A DNA stretch of 64,000 bases from a virus, in IMG/VR virus record IMGVR_UViG_3300044714_000024, positions 1 to 64,000 of that record; one strand, written 5' to 3'. The notes beneath the pieces were generated by a model. That model had not been told where the DNA came from. It was given only the letters and a program-made list of their open reading frames with translations, and did not search any database. A program made the translations under genes and the position numbers. This document shows, one piece after another, positions 1 through 7,919 of the stretch (the stretch's first letter is position 1; the number at the start of each line of letters is the position of its first letter).

Positions 1-362
1 GCATCGGACAACAGGTCGCAAAGCACCAGCATGACGTGTGGAATAGACTTGTCGAGCAGCGGGTCAATGAACTGAAAAACGACCCACAGCTAGGTGGCAA
101 CCGCATCGAAACCACGCTGGGTAACGCTAAGTACGCTCTGGAAACCATGGTGGGATTGTCGAAAGACGAAGCCACCACTTTGATCGCCGTCATGGACGCG
201 GGTGGGGTTTCTCACCATCGTTTGATGATTAAGGCACTCAATGGAATCTACGAGCTTTTGCGCGAGCCTGAACCCGTTCCCGGAACCCTGCCTCTCAACG
301 CACAGACCTCGAAGGAACCCGGCCAACGCGGCTGGTACGATTCGGTCAACAAGAGCGCGTAG
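1..362 (+). CDS. Scaffolding protein, C-terminal part (5' end outside window)
   Basis: The frame is open from base 3 to the stop at 360-362, giving about 119 residues with no start of its own. It is helical and charged (VWNRLVEQRVNELKNDPQLGG, then NAKYALETMVG), which is typical of the C-terminal half of podophage scaffolding proteins ahead of the capsid gene. It matches the continuation expected for the truncated ORF at 63491-64000, which carries the low-complexity N-terminus and the usual LKLPDTVKLDKERVAKFDEL segment. The major capsid gene follows 30 bp downstream. In the family this protein directs procapsid assembly and is removed on maturation. The role is inferred from context and composition. 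Confidence 0.75.
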   Translation, partial: IGQQVAKHQHDVWNRLVEQRVNELKNDPQLGGNRIETTLGNAKYALETMVGLSKDEATTLIAVMDAGGVSHHRLMIKALNGIYELLREPEPVPGTLPLNAQTSKEPGQRGWYDSVNKSA

Positions 363-392
363 AGAAGGCCAAGTTTGAAAGGCTTCTAGCCC

Positions 393-1427
393 ATGGCTTC
401 CTTGACCCTGGCCGATGTCGGCCGTCGCATGGACCCTGGCGGCAAAATCGCCGACATGGCCGAACTGATGTCTCAATGCAACGAGATCGACGAGGATGCC
501 CCGCTGGTCAAGGGCAATCTCACAACCGGCCACGTTGTCACGCTGCGGACTGCTCTTCCGAAGGGTACGTTGCGCCGCTTCAACCAAGGCGTCGGCTACA
601 CCAAATCCTCGGCCGCGCAGATCACGTTCGGCATGGCGATGCTGGACGCCTACTCGCAGATCGACAAGCGCCTCGCGGATTTGGGTGGAAATACCAACGC
701 CAATCGCGAGAAAGAGGACGTGGCCCACATGGAGGGCATGTCCCAGCAGTGGACCGGCTTCCTCGTTTACGGGAATGCCTGGACGACTCCCGAGCAATTC
801 TCCGGTTTCTCAACGTATTTCTCCGCAATCGCCAATACTCCGAATGGTGTCAACGTGTTCGATGCCGGCGGTACTGGTTCCTCGAATACGTCGATCTGGC
901 TCATCGGCTGGGGCGATCAGACGGTTTACGAGATTTACCCGGATGGCACGAAAGCCGGGCTGATCTTCGAGAACAAGGGCGATGTGGTCCCGGCGTTCAC
1001 GTCGAACGGCACGGCCCGGTACGAAGCCTATACGTCGTACTTCTCGCGCAACGGCGGATTGGCTATCGAGGACTGGCGCTATGTGATTCGCATGGCGAAC
1101 TTTGACACCACGACGGCCGGTCTCGCCGGTCCTACTCCCCCGGACATCTTCGCCATCATGTCGAAGTCGGTTGTTCGTCTCCCGACTGCGGGACGGATGG
1201 TTTCCGGTATCGTCAAGACCGACGCGCCGGATCGCGTCGCTCCCTCGATTCGCCTGAAGTTCTACTGCGACCGTACCGCGCGGGAGTACATGGATATCCA
1301 GGCGATCCGGGACAAAAACGTTCTGCTTCGCCCCGAGGATTACGCCGGACGCCCGATTGTGAACTTCCGCAATATCGCAATCGGCGTGGTCGATCAGATT
1401 CTTGATACCGAAAGCCGCGTGGTCTAA
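393..1427 (+). CDS. Major capsid protein
   Basis: 344 residues, starting MASLTLADVGRRMDPGGK. Length, position directly after the scaffold, and the central WLIGWGDQTVYEIYPDGTK-type and EDWRYVIRMANFDTT segments fit the HK97-fold major capsid proteins of T7-like and BPP-1-like podophages. It would form the capsid shell. The Bbp16-like cement gene follows after 30 bp. The ATG at 393 is chosen because nothing upstream is in frame between the scaffold stop and this codon. Its N-terminal 13 residues recur almost unchanged in the small protein at 6778-7050. Confidence 0.9.
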   Translation: MASLTLADVGRRMDPGGKIADMAELMSQCNEIDEDAPLVKGNLTTGHVVTLRTALPKGTLRRFNQGVGYTKSSAAQITFGMAMLDAYSQIDKRLADLGGNTNANREKEDVAHMEGMSQQWTGFLVYGNAWTTPEQFSGFSTYFSAIANTPNGVNVFDAGGTGSSNTSIWLIGWGDQTVYEIYPDGTKAGLIFENKGDVVPAFTSNGTARYEAYTSYFSRNGGLAIEDWRYVIRMANFDTTTAGLAGPTPPDIFAIMSKSVVRLPTAGRMVSGIVKTDAPDRVAPSIRLKFYCDRTAREYMDIQAIRDKNVLLRPEDYAGRPIVNFRNIAIGVVDQILDTESRVV

Positions 1428-1457
1428 GCGCAACTCAAATCGAAAGGAGAGCACCCG

Positions 1458-2018
1458 ATGGGTATGCTCGATCTCTCTCTACAGTTCTCCAATGCGCAGG
1501 CCATTACGGCTACCGCACAATCGACCAACTTCTACGATCAGTTGACCGGGCAAACTCTGACGACGACTTACACGCCATCGCCCTCGGCAATCTTCTCGGT
1601 CAACGAAACCTACTTCGGCGAGGACTTGGGCATCGGCAAAGGCGAAGGGACGCCGCGTGTCGTGGTCAATGTTGGGACGGTATTCGCAACGCTCACGTCG
1701 TTGCAGATTCAGTTCCAAGGTGCGCCGGAAAATTCCACGTCGCATACGTCCGGGTTACGGTCGGACTTGACGTTCGTTACCTACATTCAGACCGACACGA
1801 TTGCTCTGGCGCTGCTCACGGCCAATACTCGAATCGCCTCGTTCGATTGGCCGATGCGCAAGACCGGCCAGGCACTGCCCCGGTTCTTGCAGTTGAACTA
1901 TGTGGTCGCGGGTTCCAATGCGACGACCGGAACCTTGACCTCGGACGTGACGCTCGGCGACGACGACGCGCAGTCCACGCTTGCGTACTACGGCTCGAAC
2001 TATAAGGTTGCTTCCTAA
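1458..2018 (+). CDS. Bbp16-like capsid cement/decoration protein
   Basis: 186 residues with an AGGAG-type ribosome site (aaaggagagcacccg) before the ATG. The pattern DLSLQFSNAQAITATAQSTN near the N-terminus, then beta-rich sequence with VVVNVGTVFATLTSLQIQF and a C-terminal ALPRFLQLNYVVAG strand, resembles the Bbp16 family that follows the capsid gene in Bordetella phage BPP-1 and relatives. Such proteins stabilise the shell from outside. Gene order (scaffold, capsid, this) supports the call. The family assignment rests on motif memory, not on a search. Confidence 0.75.
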   Translation: MGMLDLSLQFSNAQAITATAQSTNFYDQLTGQTLTTTYTPSPSAIFSVNETYFGEDLGIGKGEGTPRVVVNVGTVFATLTSLQIQFQGAPENSTSHTSGLRSDLTFVTYIQTDTIALALLTANTRIASFDWPMRKTGQALPRFLQLNYVVAGSNATTGTLTSDVTLGDDDAQSTLAYYGSNYKVAS

Positions 2019-2044
2019 CGGCGCGGCCCTCCCCGCGTTGTAAC

Positions 2045-2092
2045 GCGCCGTGCCCATAAAGCCCTTGCAGCAGAGGCCAAAGGGCACGGCGC
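2045..2092 (+). terminator. Stem-loop after capsid genes, possible terminator or processing site
   Basis: Perfect 11-bp inverted repeat GCGCCGTGCCC (2045-2055) / GGGCACGGCGC (2082-2092) with a 26-nt loop, followed within 10 nt by a T-rich stretch (tttctattttt). It lies between the cement gene and the next start at 2128. It could lower read-through or protect the abundant capsid mRNA. Confidence 0.55.
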
Positions 2093-2127
2093 AACCAAGT
2101 TTCTATTTTTCAGGATTGGAGTTAGCG

Positions 2128-2733
2128 ATGAACGAACAACTTCCGGAAAGCTTTGTGTCCGATGACGGACGCAGAGTGGCGGCGCCGACTTACGAGGCGC
2201 TGGCACAGGTTCAATTGATTCTCGCTTCTGCGGAGACCGGCCAAGCTGGGCCTACGCTTCTCGAAGTCGGCGAAATCTTCACCAGCGACGCAATCCCGTC
2301 TCATGCATGGCTTCCGCTCAATCGCGCGGCCGGCGAGCGATTCGAGAATTGGGTGAATTCGCTTCCTCTGGATGGCAAAAACATCCCACAGGAACTCATC
2401 ACGGAAGCGGCGTTCCAGTTGCGCCCACGCGAAGGCGACCCGGAATTCCCGATGGATCAGTGGTGGCCGCACGTGCTTCGGCTTGCCGCAAAGATGGCTG
2501 ACGAAAAGCGTGGCCGTCCGGCTGCGGTGACTCCGGGGTTCCGGCCGATGGCGCCCAATACGCCGCCGATGCCGTTTGCTTCGGTCGGGCCTATCGCTCC
2601 CGATCCGGGTCGTGCTCCCGCGATGCACCAACCGCAGGCTCGGGCAACGATGGATGCTCGCGCTCAGAGACAGCAGCGCCGGCCGCCTATGCCGAATACC
2701 GCGCCGGCCGCGCCCGCGCAGACCACGACCTGA
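2128..2733 (+). CDS. Hypothetical structural-region protein
   Basis: 201 residues. The ATG at 2128 is chosen because it follows a ggattggag ribosome site and the longer frame would start inside the 2045-2092 stem-loop. The first 130 residues are mixed alpha/beta (AFQLRPREGDPEFPMDQWWPHVLRLAAKM). The rest is a Pro/Ala/Gln-rich tail likely to be disordered. It lies between capsid and fibre genes, so a minor head or tail-joining role is possible but unproven. Confidence 0.55.
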   Translation: MNEQLPESFVSDDGRRVAAPTYEALAQVQLILASAETGQAGPTLLEVGEIFTSDAIPSHAWLPLNRAAGERFENWVNSLPLDGKNIPQELITEAAFQLRPREGDPEFPMDQWWPHVLRLAAKMADEKRGRPAAVTPGFRPMAPNTPPMPFASVGPIAPDPGRAPAMHQPQARATMDARAQRQQRRPPMPNTAPAAPAQTTT

Positions 2734-2773
2734 TACTCACATAGGAGCGCCGCAGCAAAACGGCGATAGCACG

Positions 2774-4072
2774 ATGAAATTCCTTTCTCGCTTCCGTGTT
2801 GCGGCGCTCTGCGCTCTGAGTGGTGCTGTTTTGGCGTTGCTCGGCACTGTCGGGCCGGTGCAGAATGCCGTCAGCCAGGGTATGCAGCAGATCACGAATC
2901 TCGCTGGCACCGAGCAAATCTCCCTGAATTACCCATGCACGGTGTCGTGTTTTACCACGTCGCTTTCGCTCGCTGGTCTTAATAACTCGCAGCCCACCCG
3001 CAATAATGTCCTGATCGGCGGTGATGCGACAACCAATCTCTGGCAACGCGCCACGACCGGATCGAGCGTCACCACGACTGTCACCTATGGTGGTCCTGAT
3101 CGTTGGGCCTATTGGTCCGGCGCTTCAACCGCCATGACGGTCTCGCGAGATTCGACAGCAGCCGATTTGCCCGCGAGCGCTTATCAGTACGGCTTCAAGA
3201 TGGCGCGCACGTCGGGTCAAACCGGCGTGGTGCAGGTCTGCATGGCGCAGGAAATCGAATCGGTCAATTCGTATCAGTTGGCTGGATCGACGGTTGAATT
3301 CGATTTTCACGCGACGGCTGGTGCTAATTTCTCCGCAGCCTCAAGCAATATGACGGCGTATATCGTCTATGGCACGAGCACCGACGAAGGCATGGCATCG
3401 CTCGCCAAGGGGTTGAACGGTGGTGGGGGCGGATCGGCGGGATGGACCGGCCAAGCCAATGCCACGGCGGCAGTCATTCCGATTACGACGACCAACGCGC
3501 GCTATGCAGCGATTGCGACTGTTCCCGCGACCGCAACGGAAGTTGGAGTGGCGTTGTGCTTTACGCCAGTGGGTACGGCCGGCACAAATGATTATATCGC
3601 GTTCTCCGGGATTCAGTTGGTGCGCAATAGTGCGCTGGCTTCCAAGGTCTCCGCGACGCTTGGTTACGCTTGCACGACCATCAACTGCACAGGCTTTGAT
3701 CGCCGGCAACAGGGCGATGAGACCGATCTACAATATCGTTACTACTATCAAGTCAACGATAACGTCGCCAACACGGTCCCGATCACGCTGTGTCAGGCGA
3801 CGACAACCTCGGCGGTCGTGTGTCCCATCCCGTTCCCGGTCACCATGCGTACTGCCCCGACCGCAACCGCATCGGCTTCCACGGCGTTTGGCGATACCGC
3901 GACTGCCGGCGCTCCTACGGCCTGTACGGGATTTGCGGTCGTGGCGTCGTCAACTTCGGTACAGACCGGCAAGGTGACATGCACGGCCGGCGCGACGACC
4001 ACGGCGGGCGGCTCATCCCAGCTTGTCGGAGCTAATACAGCAGCCAACGTGAACTTTAGCGCCGAGCTTTAG
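2774..4072 (+). CDS. Secreted tail-fibre-like / carbohydrate-binding protein with signal peptide
   Basis: 432 residues from the ATG at 2774. Residues 1-30 (MKFLSRFRVAALCALSGAVL...) form a classical Sec signal: basic start, hydrophobic core, small residues. The body begins with SQPTRNNVLIGGDATTNLWQRATTG and continues as beta-rich Thr/Ala/Ser sequence with the TTTVTYGGPDRWAYWSG pattern found in phage tail-spike carbohydrate-binding modules. It is the first of four consecutive signal-peptide genes in the virion cluster. A receptor-binding or surface-polymer-binding role is inferred. The export signal is unusual for a fibre protein. Confidence 0.6.
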   Translation: MKFLSRFRVAALCALSGAVLALLGTVGPVQNAVSQGMQQITNLAGTEQISLNYPCTVSCFTTSLSLAGLNNSQPTRNNVLIGGDATTNLWQRATTGSSVTTTVTYGGPDRWAYWSGASTAMTVSRDSTAADLPASAYQYGFKMARTSGQTGVVQVCMAQEIESVNSYQLAGSTVEFDFHATAGANFSAASSNMTAYIVYGTSTDEGMASLAKGLNGGGGGSAGWTGQANATAAVIPITTTNARYAAIATVPATATEVGVALCFTPVGTAGTNDYIAFSGIQLVRNSALASKVSATLGYACTTINCTGFDRRQQGDETDLQYRYYYQVNDNVANTVPITLCQATTTSAVVCPIPFPVTMRTAPTATASASTAFGDTATAGAPTACTGFAVVASSTSVQTGKVTCTAGATTTAGGSSQLVGANTAANVNFSAEL

Positions 4073-4099
4073 TCGTCGGAACAGCGGAGCAACTTCGCC

Positions 4100-4831
4100 A
4101 TGCGAAGGATTCTGTTTGCTGCGATTGCGCTGAGTCTGAGTATACTGCCTGCTTGGGCGCAAAATACGACCGGGCTTGTTGTGGCGACCTGCGGCACCGT
4201 TGTAACGGCGTTCAAGGCTGGTAATCCCGGCCCATTTACCGTCGATGTGAACGGCAACCTCTGCCAGACTGGCGGTGGGGGTGGCGGCTCAGTAACTCAG
4301 GGGACGACGCCTTGGGTCGATAATATCACGCAATGGGCGAGCGTAACGCTTGGCGCCGCGACGGCCTGGGGAACGGCGCCGACCGGCAACGTGCCCGGCG
4401 TGAATGCAAATATTCTTGGCCCGCTCGGGCAGCAACTTTCGGCAGCCTCGATTCCTGTCGTGTTGCCCGCGGCGCAGATCACGACGCTGACGCCACCGAC
4501 AACGGTAACCGCGAACGGCGCGGCCAATGTCACCGCGACCGACTGCTCCGGCACGGTGGCTTCTGGCGGCACCGCACAAAATGCTTTCACCGCGCAGACG
4601 ACGCTGCACGGCTTCACCATCGCCAACATTGACACTACCGAGCCGCTGTGGATTTCGTTCACGACGACGGCGGCAGCGTCTGGCGCCGGGAGTTACCCGC
4701 TGCCGGCCGCGACCGCGACGACGTTTGCGGGGTTCGGCTCATTCACGGCGCCGCCTGGCTTCGGTCTCAATCACGCGCTCTCGGTGATCGCGGCGACGAC
4801 CAGCCATAAGTTTACCTGCACATGGTGGTAA
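4100..4831 (+). CDS. Secreted beta-rich protein with signal peptide
   Basis: 243 residues. MRRILFAAIALSLSILPAWAQ is a clear Sec signal with an AWA-Q cleavage site. The mature part is Ala/Thr/Gly-rich with a Gly-rich linker (GGGGGGS) and beta repeats (TVTANGAANVTATDCSGTVASGG). No enzyme motif is visible. It sits 27 bp after the previous secreted protein and 2 bp before the next, so they are co-transcribed. Probably a surface-binding or fibre-accessory protein. Confidence 0.55.
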   Translation: MRRILFAAIALSLSILPAWAQNTTGLVVATCGTVVTAFKAGNPGPFTVDVNGNLCQTGGGGGGSVTQGTTPWVDNITQWASVTLGAATAWGTAPTGNVPGVNANILGPLGQQLSAASIPVVLPAAQITTLTPPTTVTANGAANVTATDCSGTVASGGTAQNAFTAQTTLHGFTIANIDTTEPLWISFTTTAAASGAGSYPLPAATATTFAGFGSFTAPPGFGLNHALSVIAATTSHKFTCTWW

Positions 4832-4833
4832 TC

Positions 4834-5514
4834 ATGCGCCGATTGGCTCGCACGCTTGCCGCGCTTCTTCTCGCCTCCGCACTGATTTCGCCGAGCGCCG
4901 CGCAATTCGGCGGTTCCGGCAACACCGGATCGTGCAGCGGCGATCTGACCGGCACCTATCCGAACTGTACCGTCGCCAAGGTCAACGGCGGCACGCCGGG
5001 CGGCGCGTGCCCGTCGCATCAGTACATGACCGCAATGTCGTCGGCCGGAACGCCGACCTGCGCGCAGCCCAGCAATGGCGATGTGTCTGGCCTCGGTAGC
5101 ATGGGCACCCAGGCATCGAACAACGTTTCGGTCAGCGGCGGCACGATCGACGGTGCCGCGGTCGGCGGTTCGACACCGGCGGCGGGGAATTTCACCAACG
5201 TCGGCTACTCCGGCGTCGAGATCAATACCGGCTTCAACGTGCAGTCGCCTTCGACCGGATTTAATATCACGGTCGGCGCTGGCATCGGATTGCAACTTTT
5301 GAGCCCAGCAGGAACGCTTTTGGCCGGCACGGTGAAAATGCCGGCCGCGCCTGTGAATGGGCAAGTGCTTCGGATCAAGACCACGCAAGCGATCACGACG
5401 CTTACGCTCAGCCCGAACACAGGGCAGAGTTTGCTCGGCGCCATTCCGACGCTCGCGCTGGGCGGCGGTATCGAGTGCATTTATCAGACCTCGAACACCA
5501 CATGGTATTGCTGA
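4834..5514 (+). CDS. Secreted fibre-like protein with signal peptide
   Basis: 226 residues from the ATG at 4834, just after the previous stop. Signal peptide MRRLARTLAALLLASALISP with cleavage near SAAQ. The mature N-terminus CSGDLTGTYPNCTVAKVNGG follows the G(D/N)(V/L)TGTYPNPTVAK(I/V)NG signature common in phage tail-fibre modules. The following GDVSGLGSMGTQASNNVSVSG is also a standard fibre repeat. The C-terminus is a beta-rich Gly/Thr domain. So the protein combines fibre architecture with an export signal. Confidence 0.65.
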   Translation: MRRLARTLAALLLASALISPSAAQFGGSGNTGSCSGDLTGTYPNCTVAKVNGGTPGGACPSHQYMTAMSSAGTPTCAQPSNGDVSGLGSMGTQASNNVSVSGGTIDGAAVGGSTPAAGNFTNVGYSGVEINTGFNVQSPSTGFNITVGAGIGLQLLSPAGTLLAGTVKMPAAPVNGQVLRIKTTQAITTLTLSPNTGQSLLGAIPTLALGGGIECIYQTSNTTWYC

Positions 5515-5515
5515 T

Positions 5516-6466
5516 ATGCTGCGGCGGGTTGCTCTTGCGCTTTGGCTGACGGCGGCTGTTTCGTTATTTGCTCTGACCGCTCCGCGCGCGCAGTTCAATG
5601 GCTGTTCGGCCGGATTTTGCAGTTCTTCGAGTGTGGGCTATCAAGGACCCGGCGATATTACGTCTGGCGCCATCGCGTTCTTTTCCGCCGGGCGCGCCTA
5701 TAACGCGGCTTACGCCGCGGTCACCGGCAGTCTGGCCGATCTCGTCGCGACGGGAAACGGCGCAGCGGTCTGTACGCTCAAGGCGCTGTTGAGCGGCTAC
5801 GTCAACCTGACGAGTTCAGCGTGTTCTGGTTCAACGCCTGCCGCCGCCTGCGCTGCCGCCAATGGCGGATCGTGTAAGGTCACTAAGCTCTATGACCAGG
5901 CCGGCACTGGCAATCACGTCGTCCAGACAACGCTTGCCAATATGCCGGCGCTGACGTTCGGTGCGCAGAATGGATTGCCGTGTCCGGCGGGGACGGCAAA
6001 TGCTTCGCTGGTCTTGGCAAGCGCAGGGACCATAACCCAAGCGCAGCCATTTACCTTTACGGCGGTCGCGGAACGCACTGGAAGTTTCACCACGGCTCAA
6101 AGAATTTTGAATGTAGGAGCAACTAGTCCAACGCTGGCATTTTCAGCTAATGCTAATCAACCCACTTTCAGCGCTGGTACCGGACTCTTTCTCACAGCGG
6201 CGGATAGCGCGTTCCACGCTTTGCTTGCTGTAGCAAGTCCAACGGCACCTTTATTTGCTGCGGATAGCAGTGCAAACACGACCACAGCGGCTAGCGGAGC
6301 AGGTACGTTGGCAGCGGTAGCATCCTTTATGAACCGTGGGTCAGGTGGGCAAGCAATGCTTGCTGGTTTCGTCTGCGAAGCGGGTATCTGGCCTGCCGAT
6401 CTCAACGCATCCTATCAAGCCATGCTCGCCAATATGCGCAGTGCGACCAATGGGTGGAATTTCTAA
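5516..6466 (+). CDS. Secreted GH54/LamG-like (arabinofuranosidase B-type fold) protein
   Basis: 316 residues. Signal peptide MLRRVALALWLTAAVSLFAL with cleavage near PRAQ. The segment AGRAYNAAYAAVTGSLADL then CKVTKLYDQAGTGNHVVQTT matches the pattern of the alpha-L-arabinofuranosidase B catalytic/LamG-like fold (YDQSGNGNHL motif) found in several phage fibre and depolymerase proteins. Polysaccharide binding or cleavage at the host surface is plausible; I did not identify catalytic acids. The gene ends MRSATNGWNF, and the same ending is repeated in the next small ORF. Confidence 0.6.
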   Translation: MLRRVALALWLTAAVSLFALTAPRAQFNGCSAGFCSSSSVGYQGPGDITSGAIAFFSAGRAYNAAYAAVTGSLADLVATGNGAAVCTLKALLSGYVNLTSSACSGSTPAAACAAANGGSCKVTKLYDQAGTGNHVVQTTLANMPALTFGAQNGLPCPAGTANASLVLASAGTITQAQPFTFTAVAERTGSFTTAQRILNVGATSPTLAFSANANQPTFSAGTGLFLTAADSAFHALLAVASPTAPLFAADSSANTTTAASGAGTLAAVASFMNRGSGGQAMLAGFVCEAGIWPADLNASYQAMLANMRSATNGWNF

Positions 6467-6467
6467 T

Positions 6468-6587
6468 ATGATTACGGAAATCACGAACCTATTTATCGAG
6501 GCTGCCTTTAAAGCGTGGGCGGCCTACTGGATTTCAACGACAATTGGACTGCTTATACGCAGCGCGACGAATGGGTGGAATTTCTAG
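6468..6587 (+). CDS. Small membrane-type ORF ending in a duplicated C-terminus
   Basis: 39 residues, ATG 1 nt after the previous stop. It is hydrophobic (AFKAWAAYWISTTIGLLI) and ends RSATNGWNF, the same as the preceding gene. The DNA at 6437-6466 and 6558-6587 matches in all but a few bases. It may be a real small protein or debris of a tandem duplication of the upstream gene's end. Confidence 0.4.
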   Translation: MITEITNLFIEAAFKAWAAYWISTTIGLLIRSATNGWNF

Positions 6588-6589
6588 TC

Positions 6590-6778
6590 ATGCCCTGGAA
6601 ATCCGGCAAAGCGTTTGCCTCCAAACACAACAAAAAACTGAAAGGCGAAGCCGCGACTACGGCAAAGAATCAGGCTGAGGCGATGATCAAGAAGGGCGTT
6701 CCCGAACGCATTGCCTTGGCCACGGCAAATAAAACCGGGGATAGACTACAATCCCGGCATAAACGGTGGTACGGTTGA
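6590..6778 (+). CDS. Small basic conserved phage protein
   Basis: 62 residues beginning MPWKSGKAFASKHNKKL, then KNQAEAMIKKGVPERIALATANKTGD. This short, Lys-rich, helical type recurs in podophage structural regions. The ATG at 6590 is 2 nt past the previous stop, and the stop overlaps the next start (TGATG). Function unknown. Confidence 0.6.
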   Translation: MPWKSGKAFASKHNKKLKGEAATTAKNQAEAMIKKGVPERIALATANKTGDRLQSRHKRWYG

Positions 6779-7050
6779 TGGCCTCGTTAACGCTCGCCGA
6801 CATGGCAAGACGGATGGTGCCGGGAAATAAGACGGTGGCAAAGAAAAAGTGGATCAAAGGCGCGATCAAGAATCCGGGCGGACTGCACCGTGCGCTCGGC
6901 GTCCCAGAAGGTGACAAGATACCAGCCGATAAATTGGCCTCGGCAAAGAATTCGCGTAACCCGCGTGTGCGCCGCATGGCGGCTTTGGCGGGTACTCTCG
7001 AAAAGATGCACCACAAACCGCGTAGCGAACGCTGGTATGGAAAGGACTGA
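6778..7050 (+). CDS. Small basic protein sharing the capsid protein's N-terminus
   Basis: 90 residues. It opens MASLTLADMARRMVPGNK, nearly the same as the major capsid protein's MASLTLADVGRRMDPGGK, then continues as a different Lys/Arg-rich protein (KKWIKGAIKNPGGLHRALGV, NPRVRRMAALAGTLEKMHHK). That second part resembles small basic proteins found near phage structural genes. The start overlaps the upstream stop. Function unknown; a virion-associated nucleic-acid-binding role is possible. Confidence 0.6.
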   Translation: MASLTLADMARRMVPGNKTVAKKKWIKGAIKNPGGLHRALGVPEGDKIPADKLASAKNSRNPRVRRMAALAGTLEKMHHKPRSERWYGKD

Positions 7051-7053
7051 AAA

Positions 7054-7344
7054 ATGGCCGAACGCAAATGGTACGGCAAAGAGGGCGGCGGCGGGGAGGG
7101 GACTCACGAACGCCACTCCCGCGAGCGCAAAGAAATGCACACGCGCCATTCCAAGATGCGCGATGCCCTCCATAAGCAACACGAGGACGAAATTGGCCAG
7201 ATGGCCGAACGGCAATCGGCCGAGGCTGCGGCTGAGAATCAGGGCGCGCAGGCTGCGGCGCCGGCCGCTGCGGCAGCGCCCGCAGCGGCCCCAGCGGGTC
7301 AGGGAGCCGCAGCGGCGGCAACCGGGGCGGCGGCACCGGCATGA
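7054..7344 (+). CDS. Charged helical protein with Ala/Pro-rich tail
   Basis: 96 residues. The N-terminal half is rich in Lys, Arg, His and Glu (RHSRERKEMHTRHSKMRDAL), likely one long helix. The C-terminal half is Ala/Pro/Gly low complexity. It lies 3 nt after the previous gene and shares the KWYGK/RWYGK(D/E) motif with the ends of its two upstream neighbours. Function unknown. Confidence 0.5.
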   Translation: MAERKWYGKEGGGGEGTHERHSRERKEMHTRHSKMRDALHKQHEDEIGQMAERQSAEAAAENQGAQAAAPAAAAAPAAAPAGQGAAAAATGAAAPA

Positions 7345-7442
7345 ATTTAGGCTACGTCCCAGCTCCCCCTGTTCGGCCGGCGGCCCGCAGGACACGCACC
7401 CGATGCCCGGCGTGGGACGCAGGCGGGGGAAACCTCCCATAG
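7341..7442 (+). CDS. Possible very small ORF
   Basis: 33 residues starting at an ATG that overlaps the preceding stop (ATGA). Arg/Pro-rich. Coding is supported only by the tight overlap, so it may be spurious. The rest of the gap to 7492 shows nothing but a ggaaagga ribosome site for the next gene. Confidence 0.2.
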   Translation: MNLGYVPAPPVRPAARRTRTRCPAWDAGGGNLP

Positions 7443-7491
7443 TTGACGCTTAATCGGGTGAAGCCGCCACTTATTCGGAAAGGAAGATCAG

Positions 7492-7875
7492 ATGGCTCGT
7501 TTTTCGGCGATGGTGGACATGGGAAAAACGGCCGATGAGGTCAAAGAAGAAATTGAGGAACGCAGCGGCGGTCCTGAGGCTTCGACGGCGGTTTATCCTT
7601 ATGGCCTTTGCGTGGCACTGACTGAGGAAGAACTGGAAAAGCTCGGCATTGGCGACGAATTACCGAATCGCGGCGACATGATCCACATCATTGCCATGGC
7701 GAAAGTGACCGCAGTTTCTGAGAACGAGAACGAAATGACAGACGGGTCCAAAAAGGTTCGGCGTCGGGTCGAACTGCAAATTACACATATTGCTCTCGAA
7801 GATGAGGACGATGAAGGCGAAGAAGAAGCGCGCCGCTCCCGCTTCTATGGCTCGAGTGATACCAAAGCCGCGTGA
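7492..7875 (+). CDS. Acidic hypothetical protein
   Basis: 127 residues with a ggaaaggaagatcag ribosome site. It opens MARFSAMVDMGKTADEVKEE and has a beta-rich middle (VAKVTAVSENENEMTDGSKKVRRRVELQITHIALED) that looks like a small OB- or barrel-type domain, then an acidic run (DEDDEGEEEARRS). It lies in the head-tail gene block. Function not recognised. Confidence 0.55.
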   Translation: MARFSAMVDMGKTADEVKEEIEERSGGPEASTAVYPYGLCVALTEEELEKLGIGDELPNRGDMIHIIAMAKVTAVSENENEMTDGSKKVRRRVELQITHIALEDEDDEGEEEARRSRFYGSSDTKAA

Positions 7876-7919
7876 ACCAAAGTATCTGATGATAAGCATG
7901 CCAAGGAAGGAGAATAGCC

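Noticed and set aside
393-2018. Diversity-generating retroelement, prompted by the BPP-1-like capsid region
   Set aside because: No reverse transcriptase and no template/variable repeat pair was found in the window.
4771-5598. 275-residue minus-strand frame
   Set aside because: Arg-rich shadow of the secreted fibre-like genes on the plus strand, with no motif.
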